5,331 nucleotides of DNA from Prevotellaceae bacterium (GCA_031279735.1 JAITHX010000230.1:1-5331); one strand, 5' to 3'. Positions 1-5,331 are shown, counted from the first letter of the stretch. Notes: generated by a model from the letters alone, not told the origin. Program-made: numbers and translations.

Positions 1-927
1 GGCATCGGGGGCATTCGCACGTTCTTCGATGAAGTGAAGGGCTATGTGCTGGGAGACGGCACTCCGCGGTTCAGCCCTTTCTTTGTTCCCAAAATGATCT
101 CCGACATTGCATCGGGGCACATCTCCATCAGGCACGGGCTTAGAGGTCCCAACTACGCGACCGTCTCGGCCTGCGCCTCTTCCAATCACGCCATTATCGA
201 CGGATTCAACCTCGTGCGCATGGGGCGCGCGGCAGTGATGATAGTCGGAGGCTCGGAATCGGCAATAAACGAAGCGGGAGTGGGCGGATTCAACGCCGCC
301 CAAGCGCTCTCGACCCGCAACGCCGACTATGCGACAGCCTCCCGCCCGTTTGACCGCGACCGCGACGGATTCGTTATCGGCGAAGGCGCGGGCGGACTCA
401 TACTCGAAGAATACGAACATGCAAAGGCGAGAGGCGCGAAAATATACGCCGAAATAATCGGCGGCGGAATGTCGGGCGACGCCTATCATCTCACGGCGCC
501 CCATCCCGAAAGCCTGGGCACCATAGCAGTTATGAACTCGGTGCTGAAAGATGCGGGAGTGTCGCCGGAAGAAGTGGACTATATCAACGTTCACGGCACC
601 TCCACACCCCTCGGCGACGTTGCGGAACTGAACGCGGTGAAGAGGGTGTTCGGCGAACATGCCTACAAACTGAGCATCAGCTCCACCAAGTCCATGCCGG
701 GACACCTTCTCGGAGCCGCCGGAGCGGTGGAAGCCATAGCCTGTATTCTGGCAATGAGAGAAAACGCTATCCCGCCCACGATAAATTTCCACGAAAAGGA
801 CGAAAAAATAGACTACAATCTGAATCTTACGCTCAATCACGCCCGGGAGCGGGAAGTGAAGGTGGCGCTGAACAACGTGTTCGGATTCGGAGGGCACAAC
901 GCTTCCATATTACTGAAAAAAATATAG
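1..927 (+). CDS. fabF: 3-oxoacyl-[acyl-carrier-protein] synthase II (KAS II), 5'-truncated by the window edge
   Basis: Condensing enzyme of type II fatty-acid synthesis in the cytoplasm: it adds malonyl-ACP to acyl-ACP to lengthen the chain by two carbons. The frame is open to base 1, so 308 codons are visible. The GTG at 34 is internal, because the residues before it (GIGGIRTFF) already read as FabF. The thiolase-fold triad is complete: nucleophile Cys at visible residue 58 (SACASS), His198 (NVHGTSTPLGD), Lys230 and His235 (STKSMPGHLLGAAGA). The glycine-rich GFGGHN loop is at 295-300. The Cys-to-His spacings of 140 and 177 equal those of E. coli FabF (C163, H303, H340), so about 105 N-terminal residues lie outside the window. 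rnc follows after 5 nt, the Bacteroidota fabF-rnc arrangement. FabB-type KAS I is a less likely alternative. Confidence 0.96.
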   Translation, partial: GIGGIRTFFDEVKGYVLGDGTPRFSPFFVPKMISDIASGHISIRHGLRGPNYATVSACASSNHAIIDGFNLVRMGRAAVMIVGGSESAINEAGVGGFNAAQALSTRNADYATASRPFDRDRDGFVIGEGAGGLILEEYEHAKARGAKIYAEIIGGGMSGDAYHLTAPHPESLGTIAVMNSVLKDAGVSPEEVDYINVHGTSTPLGDVAELNAVKRVFGEHAYKLSISSTKSMPGHLLGAAGAVEAIACILAMRENAIPPTINFHEKDEKIDYNLNLTLNHAREREVKVALNNVFGFGGHNASILLKKI

Positions 928-932
928 AAGCC

Positions 933-1646
933 GTGACTGTTTCCGAAATTCGCCGAAAACTAACCTTTTTGTTGTCCAAGGATAGGGAATTTCGCAAACA
1001 GCTGAAAATAATTATAGATACGTATCCCGAAAATATCGGGTACTATAAGTGCGCGTTCACGCATCGTTCCGCCGTGAGAAACAAAAGGACGGAACAGCAC
1101 AACGAACGTCTCGAATATCTTGGCGACGCGGTGCTGAGCGCCATAGTCGCCGAATATCTCTACAAAAAATATCCTTTTCACGAAGAAGGCGACTTGACCA
1201 AAATGCGCTCGAAAATCGTCAACCGACATTCCCTGCTGAAAGTGGGCAGGGAACTGAGTCTCGACAGATTCCTCGTGTCGCACATCAACGCCGAAACCGA
1301 AGGCAAATACATACTGAGCAATGTAGTGGAAGCCCTGGTGGGCGCAGTTTATCTCGATCTGGGATACCTCTACACCCGGCGTTTCGTGCTGAATATCCTG
1401 CTCCGCGATCTGTTGAAAGAGGATTTGGAACACCTCGAATACGATTTCAAAAGCAAAATGCTGGAATGGGGCCAGAAACGAAAACAAAACGTAGCCTTCG
1501 AATCCGAACAGAACGACAAGTTTGTGTTCTCCTCGAATCTGCTTATCGACGGCATAGTCGCCGGCAAAGGCAATGGACTGTCGAAAAAGGAATCCGAGCA
1601 GAACGCAGCCAAAAACGTGTGGGAAAGACTGAAAACGGACAATTGA
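933..1646 (+). CDS. rnc: Ribonuclease III
   Basis: Double-strand-specific endoribonuclease that processes rRNA precursors and structured mRNAs; it acts as a homodimer in the cytoplasm. The 237-residue protein has the RNase III signature ERLEYLGDA at 58-66, with acidic residues E58, E61 and D65, and a second catalytic stretch NVVEALVGAVYLD at 130-142 with E133. The position equal to E. coli D114 is Asn130; I recall Asn here in other Bacteroidota enzymes, so this is probably a lineage variant and not loss of function. A double-stranded-RNA-binding domain spans about 171-234 (DFKSKMLEW near its start, SKKESEQNAA near its end). The GTG start is inferred: it lies 5 nt after the fabF stop with only a weak GAAG upstream, and the next in-frame ATG would remove catalytic residues. 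The short gap suggests coupling with fabF. Confidence 0.95.
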   Translation: MTVSEIRRKLTFLLSKDREFRKQLKIIIDTYPENIGYYKCAFTHRSAVRNKRTEQHNERLEYLGDAVLSAIVAEYLYKKYPFHEEGDLTKMRSKIVNRHSLLKVGRELSLDRFLVSHINAETEGKYILSNVVEALVGAVYLDLGYLYTRRFVLNILLRDLLKEDLEHLEYDFKSKMLEWGQKRKQNVAFESEQNDKFVFSSNLLIDGIVAGKGNGLSKKESEQNAAKNVWERLKTDN

Positions 1647-1665
1647 CCCTCTTCCGGCAAACTCC

Positions 1666-2589
1666 ATGGATGGCGTGATTGTAAAACATACCGGAAGCAG
1701 CTACCTGGTTCGCGGCGACGACGGAAAACTGCGCCTCGCGTCCGTAAGAGGCAGGTTACGCCTGAAAAACTCGAAAACCACCAACCCCATCGCCGTGGGC
1801 GACAGGGTGAGCTTCACGCCCGTTTCGGAAAGAGAAGGCAGCATCACCGAAATATACCCCCGCAAAAACTACATCATTCGACGTTCGACCAATCTCTCGC
1901 GACAGGCTCATATCCTCGCCGCAAATATCGACAAGGTTTTTCTGATTGTCACTCTGACCGAACCGGAAACGCGATACGAATTTGTCGATCGCTTCCTCGT
2001 AACCGCCGAAGCCTATAAAATCCCCGCCTGCATCATCCTGAATAAAATCGACCTGCTGACCTCCCAGCCCCTGCGCGACGAATTGCAGCATTTCAAACAA
2101 GTGTATGCCGGCGCCGGATACCCCGTTCTCGAAGTCTCGGTTCTCCAAAACCTGAACATAGACAAAATAAAATCCGAAATACCCGGCAAAACAATCCTCT
2201 TCTCGGGCAACTCCGGAGTGGGAAAAAGCTCGCTCATAAACCGCATAGCCCCGCATCTGCACCTGAAGACGGGCGAAATATCCAAAGCCCACAACAAAGG
2301 CACTCACACCACAACGTTCTACGAAATGTTCGAAACCAGCGGCGGCTTCATCATCGACTCGCCCGGAATCAAAGGCTTCGGACTGATAGACATGGACAAG
2401 TCGGAGATTTATCATTTCTTCCCCGAAATATTCAAAGTCTCGTCGGGATGTCGCTTCGGAATGTGCAGTCACACCCACGAACCCGAATGTGCAGTGAAGA
2501 ACGCTCTCGAATCAGGCGAAATCAGCGAAAGCCGATACCTCAGCTATCTGAAAATACTCGAAAGCGACGACGGAAAATATCGACTCTAA
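1666..2589 (+). CDS. rsgA: Small ribosomal subunit biogenesis GTPase RsgA (YjeQ/YloQ/EngC family)
   Basis: Circularly permuted GTPase that binds the 30S subunit late in assembly and checks the decoding centre. The 307 residues show the expected order: an N-terminal OB-fold at about 1-70 (NPIAVGDRV at 40-48), then G4 NKID at 126-129 ahead of the P-loop GNSGVGKSS at 181-189, the KGTHTTT switch I/G2 segment at 211-217 and G3 DSPG at 231-234. The C-terminal zinc site C-X4-C-X-H-X5-C uses C262, C267, H269 and C275. Length is normal for the family. The ATG at 1666 gives the usual N-terminus; the 19-nt gap after rnc has no Shine-Dalgarno motif, which is common in Bacteroidota. It is probably the last gene of the fabF-rnc-rsgA unit. 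Its TAA stop runs straight into the downstream heptamer repeats, leaving no normal 3' spacer. Confidence 0.96.
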   Translation: MDGVIVKHTGSSYLVRGDDGKLRLASVRGRLRLKNSKTTNPIAVGDRVSFTPVSEREGSITEIYPRKNYIIRRSTNLSRQAHILAANIDKVFLIVTLTEPETRYEFVDRFLVTAEAYKIPACIILNKIDLLTSQPLRDELQHFKQVYAGAGYPVLEVSVLQNLNIDKIKSEIPGKTILFSGNSGVGKSSLINRIAPHLHLKTGEISKAHNKGTHTTTFYEMFETSGGFIIDSPGIKGFGLIDMDKSEIYHFFPEIFKVSSGCRFGMCSHTHEPECAVKNALESGEISESRYLSYLKILESDDGKYRL

Positions 2590-2684
2590 TTAATTGTTAA
2601 TTGTTAATGGTTAATGGTTAATGCCTATCGGACGGGTGGAGGGAGACGGAGACACTGAGCCGGCAGGCACTAACCACTAATTAA
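2590..2684. repeat. Hairpin repeat unit 1
   Basis: The core arms are GCCTATCGG (2623-2631) and CCGGCAGGC (2660-2668), separated by a 28-nt purine-rich loop. The core pairs with one A-C mismatch and one T-G wobble. Four TTAATKG-type heptamers precede the core and ACTAACC plus ACTAATTAA follow it. Confidence 0.8.
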
Positions 2685-2748
2685 ATGGTTAATTGTTAAT
2701 GCCTATCGGACGGGAGGAGTGAGCCGGCAGGCACTAACCACTAATTAA
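2685..2748. repeat. Hairpin repeat unit 2, short loop
   Basis: The core arms GCCTATCGG (2701-2709) and CCGGCAGGC (2724-2732) are identical to unit 1, but the loop is only 14 nt. Unit 2 lacks the loop segment containing GAGACACTGAG that units 1 and 3 share. Its right flank is identical to that of unit 1. Confidence 0.8.
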
Positions 2749-2856
2749 ATGGTTAATTGTTAATGGTTAATTGTTAATGCCTGTCGGACGGGATGGAGTG
2801 GGACGGAGACACTGAGCCGACAGGCACTAACCACTAACCACTAACCACTAACCACT
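2749..2856. repeat. Hairpin repeat unit 3, perfect core and long heptamer tail
   Basis: The core arms GCCTGTCGG (2779-2787) and CCGACAGGC (2817-2825) are perfectly complementary across nine base pairs, with a 29-nt loop. The right arm is expanded to four consecutive ACTAACC heptamers plus ACT (2826-2856), a typical product of slippage. Confidence 0.8.
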
Positions 2857-2859
2857 TAT

Positions 2860-3106
2860 TTTGCGTGTTTTTTCACTGCGTCGCGGTGTTTTTTACCGCA
2901 AGGGGCGCAGAGGCTTCGCAGAGGGCGCAAAGGCTTCGCGTCCTTTGCGAAGTCTTTGCGCAAGGTCGCCGGAGGCTGCGGGTCAAGCCCTCAAGACCCG
3001 TAACCGCACGCCCTTCGCAAAGGACGCGAAGCCCTTGCGCCCTTTGCGAAACCCTTGCGCCCTTTGCGTTACAAAAACACCGCAACGCGGTGAAAAAACA
3101 CGCAAA
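2860..3106. repeat. 247-bp long inverted-repeat element, MITE-like
   Basis: The two arms, 2860-2952 and 3013-3106, are reverse complements at 84 of 94 aligned columns by my hand alignment, with one gap. The outer 17 bp are perfect (2860-2876 and 3090-3106), as are the inner 19 bp (2934-2952 and 3013-3031). Eight of the nine mismatches are transitions. The central 60 nt contains a smaller palindrome, CGGGTC (2979-2984) with GACCCG (2995-3000). The left arm includes two 20-nt direct repeats (2898-2917 and 2918-2937, 17 of 20 identical) built on GCGCARAGGCTTCGC. Short open frames through it give Arg/Ala-rich peptides in several frames and look spurious. No transposase and no clear target-site duplication are visible, so a non-autonomous mobile element is an inference. 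The GGGCGCARAGG phrases resemble intergenic repeats I recall from many unrelated bacterial genomes. Confidence 0.82.
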
Positions 3107-3201
3107 CTTTTTCCACACAATTTCCAGTAGAACCTATTTCCCTAAGCCTCCCGCTACGCCCGACTTCCGAAAAATGCCGCAATGCGGTTTGCGAAACTTT
3201 C
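3107..3201. other. Unassigned spacer with a small nested palindrome
   Basis: I see no gene here. Near its right end CCGAAA (3167-3172) can pair with TTTCGG (3198-3203), enclosing CCGC-AAT-GCGG (3177-3187). Read on the minus strand, the inner stem is followed by CA and a run of five T, so it might act as a weak transcript end about 110 nt after the permease stop. The stem is only four base pairs, so the call is weak. Confidence 0.3.
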
Positions 3202-3272
3202 GGAGTTTGTCGGGTTCGGTCGATTTCGGTCGACCGAAATCGACCGAAATCGACCGAAATCGACAAAACTCC
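3202..3272. repeat. Decamer-based hairpin downstream of the permease gene
   Basis: The left arm 3202-3232 and right arm 3241-3272 are complementary at 29 of 32 aligned columns, with one gap, around an 8-nt loop (3233-3240). Much of it is built from the decamer CGACCGAAAT, present three times in tandem at 3231-3260, and its reverse complement in the left arm, so several registers of pairing are possible. It begins 24 nt past the permease stop on the minus strand and could shape or protect that transcript's 3' end. No T-tract follows the stem, so it is not a standard intrinsic terminator. Confidence 0.75.
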
Positions 3273-3295
3273 TCCTGCACCCTCCCCGCATTATG

Positions 3296-4735
3296 CTAAT
3301 TCAGTTTGCTTCGTTTTATTCCGTATGCGAAATAGATGACGAATCCGAGAATCATCCAGCCGATCAGTCTTGCCCACGTGCCCCACGGGAGCGAGAGCAT
3401 TTGAGCGAGGCAGACGAGGGCGCCGAGTATGGGGACGAAGGGGACGAAAGGTGTCTTGAAGGGGCGATGCAGTTCCGGACGGGTTCTGCGGAGCACCACG
3501 ACCGAAATGCATACTATCACAAACGCCATCAGGGTGCCTATCGACACGAGTTCGCCGAGCACGTTGATGGGGAAGATTCCGGCGATGAGGCATGTTGCCG
3601 CGCCGGCGAATATGGTGGCTTTGTGGGGCGTCCTGTATTTCGGGTGTATGCGCGACAGGAAGGGGGGCAGCAGTCCGTCCTTCGATATGGCGTAGTATAT
3701 TCGTGTCTGTCCGAGCATCATCACTAGGATCACGGAACTAAGTCCGGCTATCGCTCCGAGTTTTATCAGCGGGCTGAGCCACGACAGATTCGGTATCCGG
3801 TCGACGGCGAGAGCAAGCGGCGCCGACACGTTCAGCTCCTTGTAGGAAACTATTCCCGTTAGCACGGCGGTGACTGCAACATAGAGTGCGGCGCAGACCG
3901 TCAGCGATATGAGTATTCCCTTCGGCATGTCCCTGCGCGGATTGCGCGATTCCTGCGCGGCGGTTGCGAGGGCGTCGAATCCGAGGTATGCGAAGAAGAT
4001 TACGCCGGCTCCGCGCAGTATGCCGCTCCATCCGAATTTGCCGAACTCGCCGGTGTTTTCGGGAATGTAGGGCGTCCAGTTGGCGGAGTCGATATGCCAC
4101 AGTCCGAATCCGATGAACAGCAGTATGACCGCTACTTTGACCACTACTATGACGTTGTTGATGATTGCCGACTGACGGATGCCGCCGAAGAGAAACGCGG
4201 TCACGAGGGCGACGATGAAGAGCGCCGGAAAGTTTACGATGCTGCCCGACAGCGCCCAGCCCGTTTCGTCGGAATAGATGAATGTGGCGCCGGCTATATG
4301 TTTCGGAATATGAATCCCTATGCTTTCCAGCAGGCTCAGCATGTAGCCCGACCATCCGACGGCGACTGTGGAACACGAAAAGAGGTATTCCAGTATCAGG
4401 TCCCAGCCGATAAACCATGCGAGGAGTTCGCCCATCGTCGTGTAGCCGTAGGAATAGACGCTGCCCGATAGGGGAATCATGGCTGCAAATTCGGCATAGC
4501 AGAACGCCGTCAGGATGCAGCCGACAGCCGACAGAAGAAATGAAACCGTCAGCGCCGGGCCGGCGTATGAGGCGGCAGCCGAACCTGTAATTACAAAAAT
4601 GCCCGTGCCTACTATCGCGCCTATTCCAAGCGTCACGAGATTAGTCACCGAGAGACTTCGTTTCAATTCGCCGGTCGCGCCGGCTTCGCGCAGCATCGCG
4701 CCTATATCCTTTTTTCTGAACAGTTTTTTTCGCAT
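3296..4735 (-). CDS. APC-superfamily amino-acid permease (cationic amino-acid transporter-like)
   Basis: Inner-membrane secondary transporter expected to import amino acids by ion-coupled symport or exchange. The 479 residues form about 12 hydrophobic helices, roughly at 31-50, 58-80, 102-135, 167-185, 191-212, 238-258, 273-296, 323-350, 373-391, 394-415, 431-449 and 453-473. The LeuT-fold substrate segments are recognisable: glycine-rich GIGAIVGTGIF (37-47) in helix 1 and FFAYLGFDA (247-255) in helix 6, followed by QESRNPRRDMP (261-271), typical of the CAT/YfnA/ApcT group. The conserved AEFAAMIPLSGSVYSYGY segment is at 81-98. Length fits the 12-helix bacterial members. The substrate cannot be read from sequence. 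The ATG at 4735 lies 23 nt downstream of a -7-like promoter motif and follows an A-rich leader. It is convergent with rsgA and divergent from the Rpn gene, so it is probably monocistronic. Confidence 0.93.
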   Translation of the reverse strand: MRKKLFRKKDIGAMLREAGATGELKRSLSVTNLVTLGIGAIVGTGIFVITGSAAASYAGPALTVSFLLSAVGCILTAFCYAEFAAMIPLSGSVYSYGYTTMGELLAWFIGWDLILEYLFSCSTVAVGWSGYMLSLLESIGIHIPKHIAGATFIYSDETGWALSGSIVNFPALFIVALVTAFLFGGIRQSAIINNVIVVVKVAVILLFIGFGLWHIDSANWTPYIPENTGEFGKFGWSGILRGAGVIFFAYLGFDALATAAQESRNPRRDMPKGILISLTVCAALYVAVTAVLTGIVSYKELNVSAPLALAVDRIPNLSWLSPLIKLGAIAGLSSVILVMMLGQTRIYYAISKDGLLPPFLSRIHPKYRTPHKATIFAGAATCLIAGIFPINVLGELVSIGTLMAFVIVCISVVVLRRTRPELHRPFKTPFVPFVPILGALVCLAQMLSLPWGTWARLIGWMILGFVIYFAYGIKRSKLN

Positions 4736-4758
4736 TGTTCTTTATTTGTAAACGGCGT

Positions 4759-4766
4759 CAAAGGTA
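4759..4766 (-). promoter_or_regulatory. Putative Bacteroidota -7 promoter element for the permease gene
   Basis: The minus strand reads TACCTTTG, matching the TAnnTTTG consensus of the Bacteroidota primary sigma factor. It ends 23 nt before the permease ATG, which allows a short leader. No TTTG -33 element is found at the usual 19-21 nt upstream, so the call rests on the -7 motif and its position. Confidence 0.5.
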
Positions 4767-4773
4767 ATTACGA

Positions 4774-4802
4774 ATAATGAATAATTCATAATTCATCATT
4801 AT
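4774..4802. promoter_or_regulatory. AT-rich imperfect palindrome between divergent promoters, possible operator
   Basis: The arms ATAATGAATAATT (4774-4786) and AATTCATCATTAT (4790-4802) are complementary at 11 of 13 positions around CAT. The site lies in the upstream region of both -7 motifs and touches the plus-strand one. A shared operator is possible, but AT-rich AATTCAT-type repeats are common in Bacteroidales spacers and may have no regulatory role. Confidence 0.35.
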
Positions 4803-4807
4803 CTTTG
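4800..4807 (+). promoter_or_regulatory. Putative Bacteroidota -7 promoter element for the Rpn-family gene
   Basis: The plus strand reads TATCTTTG, matching TAnnTTTG, 29 nt before the ATG at 4837. No -33 TTTG is seen at the expected distance. Its position argues against the in-frame upstream ATG at 4816, which would leave almost no untranslated leader. Confidence 0.5.
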
Positions 4808-4836
4808 CAGTCTTAATGGTAAAGAATAATGTATAT

Positions 4837-5331
4837 ATGGCAAAATATTTAGACCCTAAGAACGATGTGGTGTTCAAACGGATATTCGGAGAACACCCCA
4901 AACTGCTCGTCAGTCTTCTCAACGCGCTCATTCCGCTGAAGAAGGAGCAGAAGATAGAAAGTGTGGAATACCTGCCTTCGGAAGTATTACCATTCAATCC
5001 GAAGGGAAAAAGAACCGTTGTCGATGTGCGCTGCAAGGACAATCATGGACAACAGTTTCTTGTTGAAATGCAAATGGTGTGGAACACGAGGTTCGAAAAC
5101 CGCATGCTCTACAACACCGCCAAAGCCTATTCGCGTCAGCTGCACAATGCAGGCGAATATTTGGAACTGAAAGCGGTTTACGGACTTGGCATCCTCAATA
5201 CGAATTTCGATCACAAAACGGATAAATACTATCATCACTTTCAAATGGCGGAGCGCGGCAACCCCGACAAGGTTCTGGAGGGAATGGAGATAGTGCTCGT
5301 GGAACTTAAGAAATTCAAACCCGCAGCGGAA
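4837..5331 (+). CDS. Rpn/PDDEXK_2-family putative nuclease-transposase, 3'-truncated by the window edge
   Basis: Member of the Rpn (recombination-promoting nuclease)/PDDEXK_2 family, relatives of transposase_31 proteins. E. coli RpnA is a DNA endonuclease that stimulates RecA-independent recombination. The first 165 residues are visible and open to the last base. The N-terminus MAKYLDPKNDVVFKRIFGEHP is characteristic of Bacteroidales members. The restriction-endonuclease-like core shows D63 (VVDVRCKD) and E77-M-Q79 (FLVEMQM), the D...ExQ variant of the PD-(D/E)XK site. RFENRMLYNTAKAYSRQL (85-102) and the YHHFQM segment (132-137) fit the family. An in-frame ATG at 4816 would add seven residues; 4837 is preferred for family similarity and promoter spacing. 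No terminal inverted repeats are visible nearby, so it is not shown to lie within an insertion sequence. Whether the rest of the gene is intact cannot be seen. Confidence 0.9.
   Translation, partial: MAKYLDPKNDVVFKRIFGEHPKLLVSLLNALIPLKKEQKIESVEYLPSEVLPFNPKGKRTVVDVRCKDNHGQQFLVEMQMVWNTRFENRMLYNTAKAYSRQLHNAGEYLELKAVYGLGILNTNFDHKTDKYYHHFQMAERGNPDKVLEGMEIVLVELKKFKPAAE

Larger units (their letters stand above)
2590..2856. repeat. Array of three heptamer-flanked hairpin repeats
   Basis: Three copies of one composite palindrome sit directly after the rsgA stop. Each has a left arm of AT-rich heptamers (TTAATGG or TTAATTG), a core GCCTRTCGG, a purine-rich loop starting ACGGG, a core CCGRCAGGC, and a right arm of ACTAACC heptamers. 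The arms are inverted relative to each other: the reverse complement of ACTAACC (GGTTAGT) differs from the left heptamers by one transition. A 46-bp stretch at 2656-2701 recurs identically at 2720-2765, an offset of 64 bp, which shows recent unit duplication. The junctions between units contain a second small palindrome, AATTAA-ATGG-TTAATT, at 2679-2694 and 2743-2758. No coding potential is evident. This is a non-coding repeat of unknown function; a transcript-end or REP-like role is possible. There is no T-tract typical of an intrinsic terminator. Confidence 0.85.

Noticed and set aside
34..36. GTG at 34 as the start of fabF
   Set aside because: The frame is open to base 1 and the residues upstream already match FabF; starting at 34 would also leave the protein about 115 residues short.
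960..1667. Long open frame antisense to rnc (and a similar one at 1756-2478 antisense to rsgA)
   Set aside because: These lie opposite genes with clear family motifs, have Phe/Gln/Gly-rich composition without recognisable domains, and are explained by the codon bias of the real genes.
1049..1678. Arg/Ser-rich open frame overlapping rnc in another plus frame
   Set aside because: Low-complexity frame-shift shadow of rnc with no domain.
2590..2856. CRISPR array
   Set aside because: Only three units, irregular spacing, and the segments between the inverted cores are related purine-rich loops and not unique spacers; no cas genes are visible.
2590..2856. Classical intrinsic terminator for the rsgA unit
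   Set aside because: Strong hairpins exist but none is followed by a T-tract on the plus strand. A transcript-end role stays possible but is not shown.
2853..3115. Target-site duplication flanking the 247-bp element
   Set aside because: Comparison of the bases just outside 2860 and 3106 gave no convincing direct repeat.
2861..3299. Small open frames on both strands through the repeat block
   Set aside because: They simply translate the long inverted repeat and the decamer hairpin. Similar Arg/Ala-rich peptides appear in several frames, and no start context is convincing.
3182..3727. 181-codon plus-strand open frame across the permease 3' end
   Set aside because: It begins in the decamer hairpin and then runs antisense to permease helices; no family resemblance.
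4094..4471. Plus-strand open frame antisense to the permease
   Set aside because: Charged low-complexity shadow of a membrane-protein gene.
4987..5244. Minus-strand open frame antisense to the Rpn gene
   Set aside because: The plus-strand frame carries the family motifs; the antisense product is unrecognisable.

Overview
The window looks like a piece of a Bacteroidota chromosome, most likely a gut-type member of the Bacteroidales. This rests on three things. RsgA, RNase III and the C-terminal Rpn protein all have Bacteroidales-like sequences. Two intergenic sites match the Bacteroidota -7 promoter motif TAnnTTTG. The gene starts lack clear Shine-Dalgarno sequences. Genus and species cannot be fixed from the sequence.

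Layout. Positions 1-2589 hold a tight plus-strand cluster: the 3' three quarters of fabF (fatty-acid elongation), rnc (RNase III) and rsgA (30S-subunit maturation GTPase), with gaps of 5 and 19 nt. Positions 2590-3295 hold no credible gene. This stretch contains three unrelated palindromic repeat structures in a row: an array of three AT-rich heptamer hairpins with a conserved GC core (2590-2856), a 247-bp long inverted repeat with perfect 17-bp ends (2860-3106), and a decamer-based hairpin (3202-3272). Positions 3296-4735 on the minus strand encode a 12-helix APC-superfamily amino-acid permease, convergent with the rsgA cluster. Positions 4736-4836 are a short divergent promoter region with a palindrome between two -7-like motifs. 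From 4837 to the end a plus-strand gene for an Rpn/PDDEXK_2 nuclease-transposase family protein begins and runs off the window.

How it fits together. fabF, rnc and rsgA appear to be co-transcribed housekeeping genes linking lipid synthesis with RNA and ribosome maturation. The permease and the Rpn gene are separate units sharing one divergent intergenic region. The 0.7-kb repeat block between the two convergent units is the least ordinary part. It may be a place where non-coding palindromic elements accumulate because they interrupt no promoter, and its hairpins may also affect transcript 3' ends. I see no clear new multi-gene system. The repeat block and the Rpn gene are the items worth follow-up.
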